A DNA stretch of 35,342 nucleotides from contig JALNVI010000024.1 of assembly GCA_023231425.1 (NCBI GenBank), positions 1 through 35,342 of the forward strand, written 5' to 3'. Positions 33,349 to 35,342 of this stretch are shown here, one piece after another; positions within the stretch are counted from its first letter, which is position 1; every line of letters starts with the position of its first letter. The notes beneath the pieces are model-generated. The model was given only the letters and a program-made list of their open reading frames with translations. It was not told where the DNA came from and did not search any database. This DNA comes from Desulforhopalus sp. (GTDB lineage Bacteria; Desulfobacterota; Desulfobulbia; Desulfobulbales; Desulfocapsaceae). A program made the position numbers and the translations under genes.

Positions 33349-34968
33349 ATGAAAAAGTACCTCAGTATTCCCCTTTTCCTTGCCCTTACCGGCTGCTCCA
33401 CTCACATGGAAATGGTCGACCACGGAAGCAGCATTAACCAGCCGAAGGTCATCTATGTCAACGCACTGCAAACGAAGAAAGCGGACGGTACGAGCTGGCG
33501 GAGCGCATATCCTGCCCTCAACGAAGCCCTTGCCGTGGCGAAGAATGGCGATGAAATCCATATTGCCAAAGGGGTCTATCTCCCCTCCGCAATTGGCGAC
33601 CGCAATGCCTCCTTCCACCTCAAGAAAGGAATAAAACTCTACGGCGGGTTTGCCGGAACCGAGGCAAATCTCGCCGAGCGTGATATAAAAAACAACCCCA
33701 CCATCCTCAGCAGTAATATCGGCAATCCAGATTCCTCTGCTGATGACTCTTTCTTCGTTATCACCGGCGCGGGAGAAAACCAGCTCGACGGCATTGAAGT
33801 ACGCGATCTCAAAGACTGGCGCAATGGTGCCTGGGACCGGCAGAGCCACGGAGCCGCGCTGCACAACCTCTACAGCACAAATGAGAACCGGCGCGAAGCG
33901 ATGTTGAAAGAGTACAGCAGGAGAACCGCCTCTCCGGCAAAAAAAAGTGCGCGGAGAGCGGTGGTCTATGTTAACGCCGCCGCTACTCCAGGAGGAGATG
34001 GCTCCAGCTGGAAGAGGGCCTTTGTACAACTGCAGGAAGGCATTGATACCGCCTCCCGCAACGGCGCCGAGGTGTGGGTGGCGAAAGGGCTCTATCTGCC
34101 CTCAAGTGACGACCGCACCGCCACCTTTCTTATTCCCGACGGGGTAAAAATCTACGGCAGCATGCAAGCCGGAGTAAGGAGCCGCCAGGAGGCCAACGCT
34201 GTCACCACGCCCTCTATCCTCAGCGGCAACATCGGCAGCCCCTTTCTGCGGGAGGACAACTGCTACCATGTGGTCACCGCCGGTAACAGAGTCACGCTTG
34301 ACGGGGTGAGAATTACCCTCGGCCAGGCCGACGGAGACTTCTTCAACAACCGGGGCGGCGGACTTGTCACCTTCCACAACCGCACCAGCGGAACATTTTC
34401 CATCACTCTCAACAAAGTGATTTTCGACAACAACTATGCCGATCTCGGCGGGGCATGGTATGCCGAAGATATCTCCGTTGCAACGGTGAACACCACCTAT
34501 TTCAAAAACAACAGAGCCCTCTACGGTGGTGCCATTGCCAGCCGGGACGGGGTTGCTTTTGAAATGCAGAACGTCCACTTTTTCAACAACCGGGCGCAGT
34601 ATGAAGGTGGTGCCCTCTTCGCCGACGGCGGAACAAAGGCAGATCTGCACAAGACCCTTTTTACCAATAATACAGCGGGAAAAAACGGCGGGGCCATAGA
34701 GCTCGCCAGCGAATCTGGTAAAAACAAAGAGACAAAAATGGAGGTAATTGACACCCTTTTCTGCGGCAATCGTGCCGAACTTTTCGGCGGTGCAGTAGAA
34801 GGAAACGGTGCCTCAAAACTGACTGTGAGTCTGTCTCATTTTCACGATAACTTCGCGAAAAATGGGGGTGACATCGCCACTCTCGGACAGTCAAAATTGA
34901 CTCTGGAAAACTGCGTATTTATTGATAAGGAAGGCCGGGAGCTGTTCAAGGCCCCGCAGAAGAAGTAA
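33349..34968 (+). CDS. Beta-helix repeat lipoprotein with internal duplication
   Basis: The 539-residue protein has a lipoprotein signal (MKKYLSIPLFLALTG, then Cys16). Two similar pectin-lyase-like modules follow: VIYVNALQTKKADGTSWRSA (about 34-53) and VVYVNAAATPGGDGSSWKRA (about 204-223). Each is followed by a VAKNGDEIHIAKGVYLPS-type and a KLYGGFAG-type segment. From about 335 the C-terminal part has right-handed parallel beta-helix rungs with repeated NNRAxYGGA and GGAL motifs. A surface-exposed or outer-membrane-anchored adhesin or glycan-binding role is possible; no polysaccharide-lyase active site is evident. The annotated ATG lacks its own Shine-Dalgarno; a strong AGGAGG lies 50 bases upstream. 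Confidence 0.88.
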   Translation: MKKYLSIPLFLALTGCSTHMEMVDHGSSINQPKVIYVNALQTKKADGTSWRSAYPALNEALAVAKNGDEIHIAKGVYLPSAIGDRNASFHLKKGIKLYGGFAGTEANLAERDIKNNPTILSSNIGNPDSSADDSFFVITGAGENQLDGIEVRDLKDWRNGAWDRQSHGAALHNLYSTNENRREAMLKEYSRRTASPAKKSARRAVVYVNAAATPGGDGSSWKRAFVQLQEGIDTASRNGAEVWVAKGLYLPSSDDRTATFLIPDGVKIYGSMQAGVRSRQEANAVTTPSILSGNIGSPFLREDNCYHVVTAGNRVTLDGVRITLGQADGDFFNNRGGGLVTFHNRTSGTFSITLNKVIFDNNYADLGGAWYAEDISVATVNTTYFKNNRALYGGAIASRDGVAFEMQNVHFFNNRAQYEGGALFADGGTKADLHKTLFTNNTAGKNGGAIELASESGKNKETKMEVIDTLFCGNRAELFGGAVEGNGASKLTVSLSHFHDNFAKNGGDIATLGQSKLTLENCVFIDKEGRELFKAPQKK

Positions 34969-34994
34969 AGAGAAAATCTCTTCCTTGTTTCGTA

Positions 34995-35046
34995 AAAGAT
35001 GGGATGACAAAAGATTTTCTTTTGTCATCCCATCTTTGTTTTTTTT
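34995..35046 (+). terminator. Strong intrinsic terminator after the beta-helix gene
   Basis: A 19-bp perfect stem (34995-35013 with 35019-35037) has a 5-base loop and is followed by eight T's after one G. It is 27 bases past the stop. Confidence 0.95.
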
Positions 35047-35170
35047 GTCGGTTATCTTGTGAAAGACGGAACAGCGAAAAGACTTTTTGCCAACGAAAAA
35101 AGGCATTTTATATAAAAACGTAACTTCTCAAAAAGCTATGGAAAAAGACAAAGAATTTCACCGCGAAGGA

Positions 35171-35187
35171 CACGAAGAACGCGAAGA
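35171..35187. repeat. CACGAAG-type repeat, copy 2
   Basis: It is identical to 17269-17285. Another CGCGAAGGA unit directly precedes it (35162-35170), so there are three near-tandem 9-base units. A GAGACC...GGTCGTCTC hairpin follows at the right edge (35313-35335), resembling the one at 17358-17376. The stretch from 35047 to the window end holds these repeats and no gene I can support. Confidence 0.55.
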
Positions 35188-35342
35188 GTAAAGAGAAAAC
35201 AACAGCAATTTCCTGTTTAATTTTAAAATCTTTTTCTTGAAGGTTTTTTGCCGATTACGAATGGATAAACAGGATGTAAAATTGATCTCATTGTAAAAAC
35301 ATCCTTTGTGCTGGAGACCCCAAAACTGGTCGTCTCTACGGA

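Noticed and set aside
33309..33437. 42-codon frame with a good Shine-Dalgarno called as a gene
   Set aside because: It overlaps the lipoprotein gene out of frame, and its translation has no recognisable protein character. Reported only as a possible leader.

Overview
The window looks like a chromosome segment of a Gram-negative anaerobe, most likely a Desulfobacterota member of the Desulfobulbales type. That placement is inferred from the gene families (CCG-type Fe-S protein, ODP-like metallo-hydrolase, TrmFO, lipoprotein signals, type III-B CRISPR). No rRNA or other taxonomic marker is present. GC content is moderate, with AT-rich intergenic regions carrying many degenerate repeats.

Region 1 (106-9113, all minus strand) is a compact type III-B CRISPR-Cas (Cmr) operon: cas6, a CARF-winged-helix protein, cmr1, cas10/cmr2, cmr3, cmr4, cmr5 and cmr6. 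Most junctions overlap by 1-4 bases. Cas10 has an intact GGDD cyclase motif but no N-terminal HD nuclease domain, and the only CARF protein lacks a HEPN RNase motif. No cas1/cas2 and no CRISPR array are visible, and the window ends 105 bases beyond cmr6.

Region 2 (9361-12700) holds a DUF364-like protein, a small DUF486 membrane protein, and a cyclase/ODP-like metallo-hydrolase pair flanked on both sides by short transposase C-terminal relics.

Region 3 (12710-18764) is housekeeping: a bifunctional penicillin-binding protein divergent from mutL, a 3D-domain lipoprotein overlapping mutL, and glgC.

Region 4 (19116-26541) is a PTS-linked carbohydrate locus: a fused IIA-HPr-EI protein, a double-Rossmann zinc-type dehydrogenase and a 1-phosphofructokinase-like kinase on the minus strand, divergent from a LacI-family regulator. 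Two near-identical palindromic operators (24585-24600 and 25492-25507) each overlap the -10 box of a good sigma70-like promoter, one before the PTS gene and one before the regulator. The sequence therefore supports a specific local control circuit.

Region 5 (26757-34968) contains a CCG-domain Fe-S protein, a DUF1858-like redox protein, a 54-residue membrane protein missed by usual length cut-offs, a CPA2 antiporter with a C-terminal UspA-like region, trmFO, and a beta-helix lipoprotein with an internal duplication. Strong intrinsic terminators follow trmFO and the beta-helix gene.

A family of about 180-base intergenic elements with GGTACC-centred inverted ends is scattered over 10.7-31.8 kb: two near-complete copies, two shorter copies and several end fragments. 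It is the most notable non-coding structure here. A second, compound intergenic repeat (CACGAAG units followed by a small hairpin) occurs at 17.27-17.38 kb and again at the right edge.
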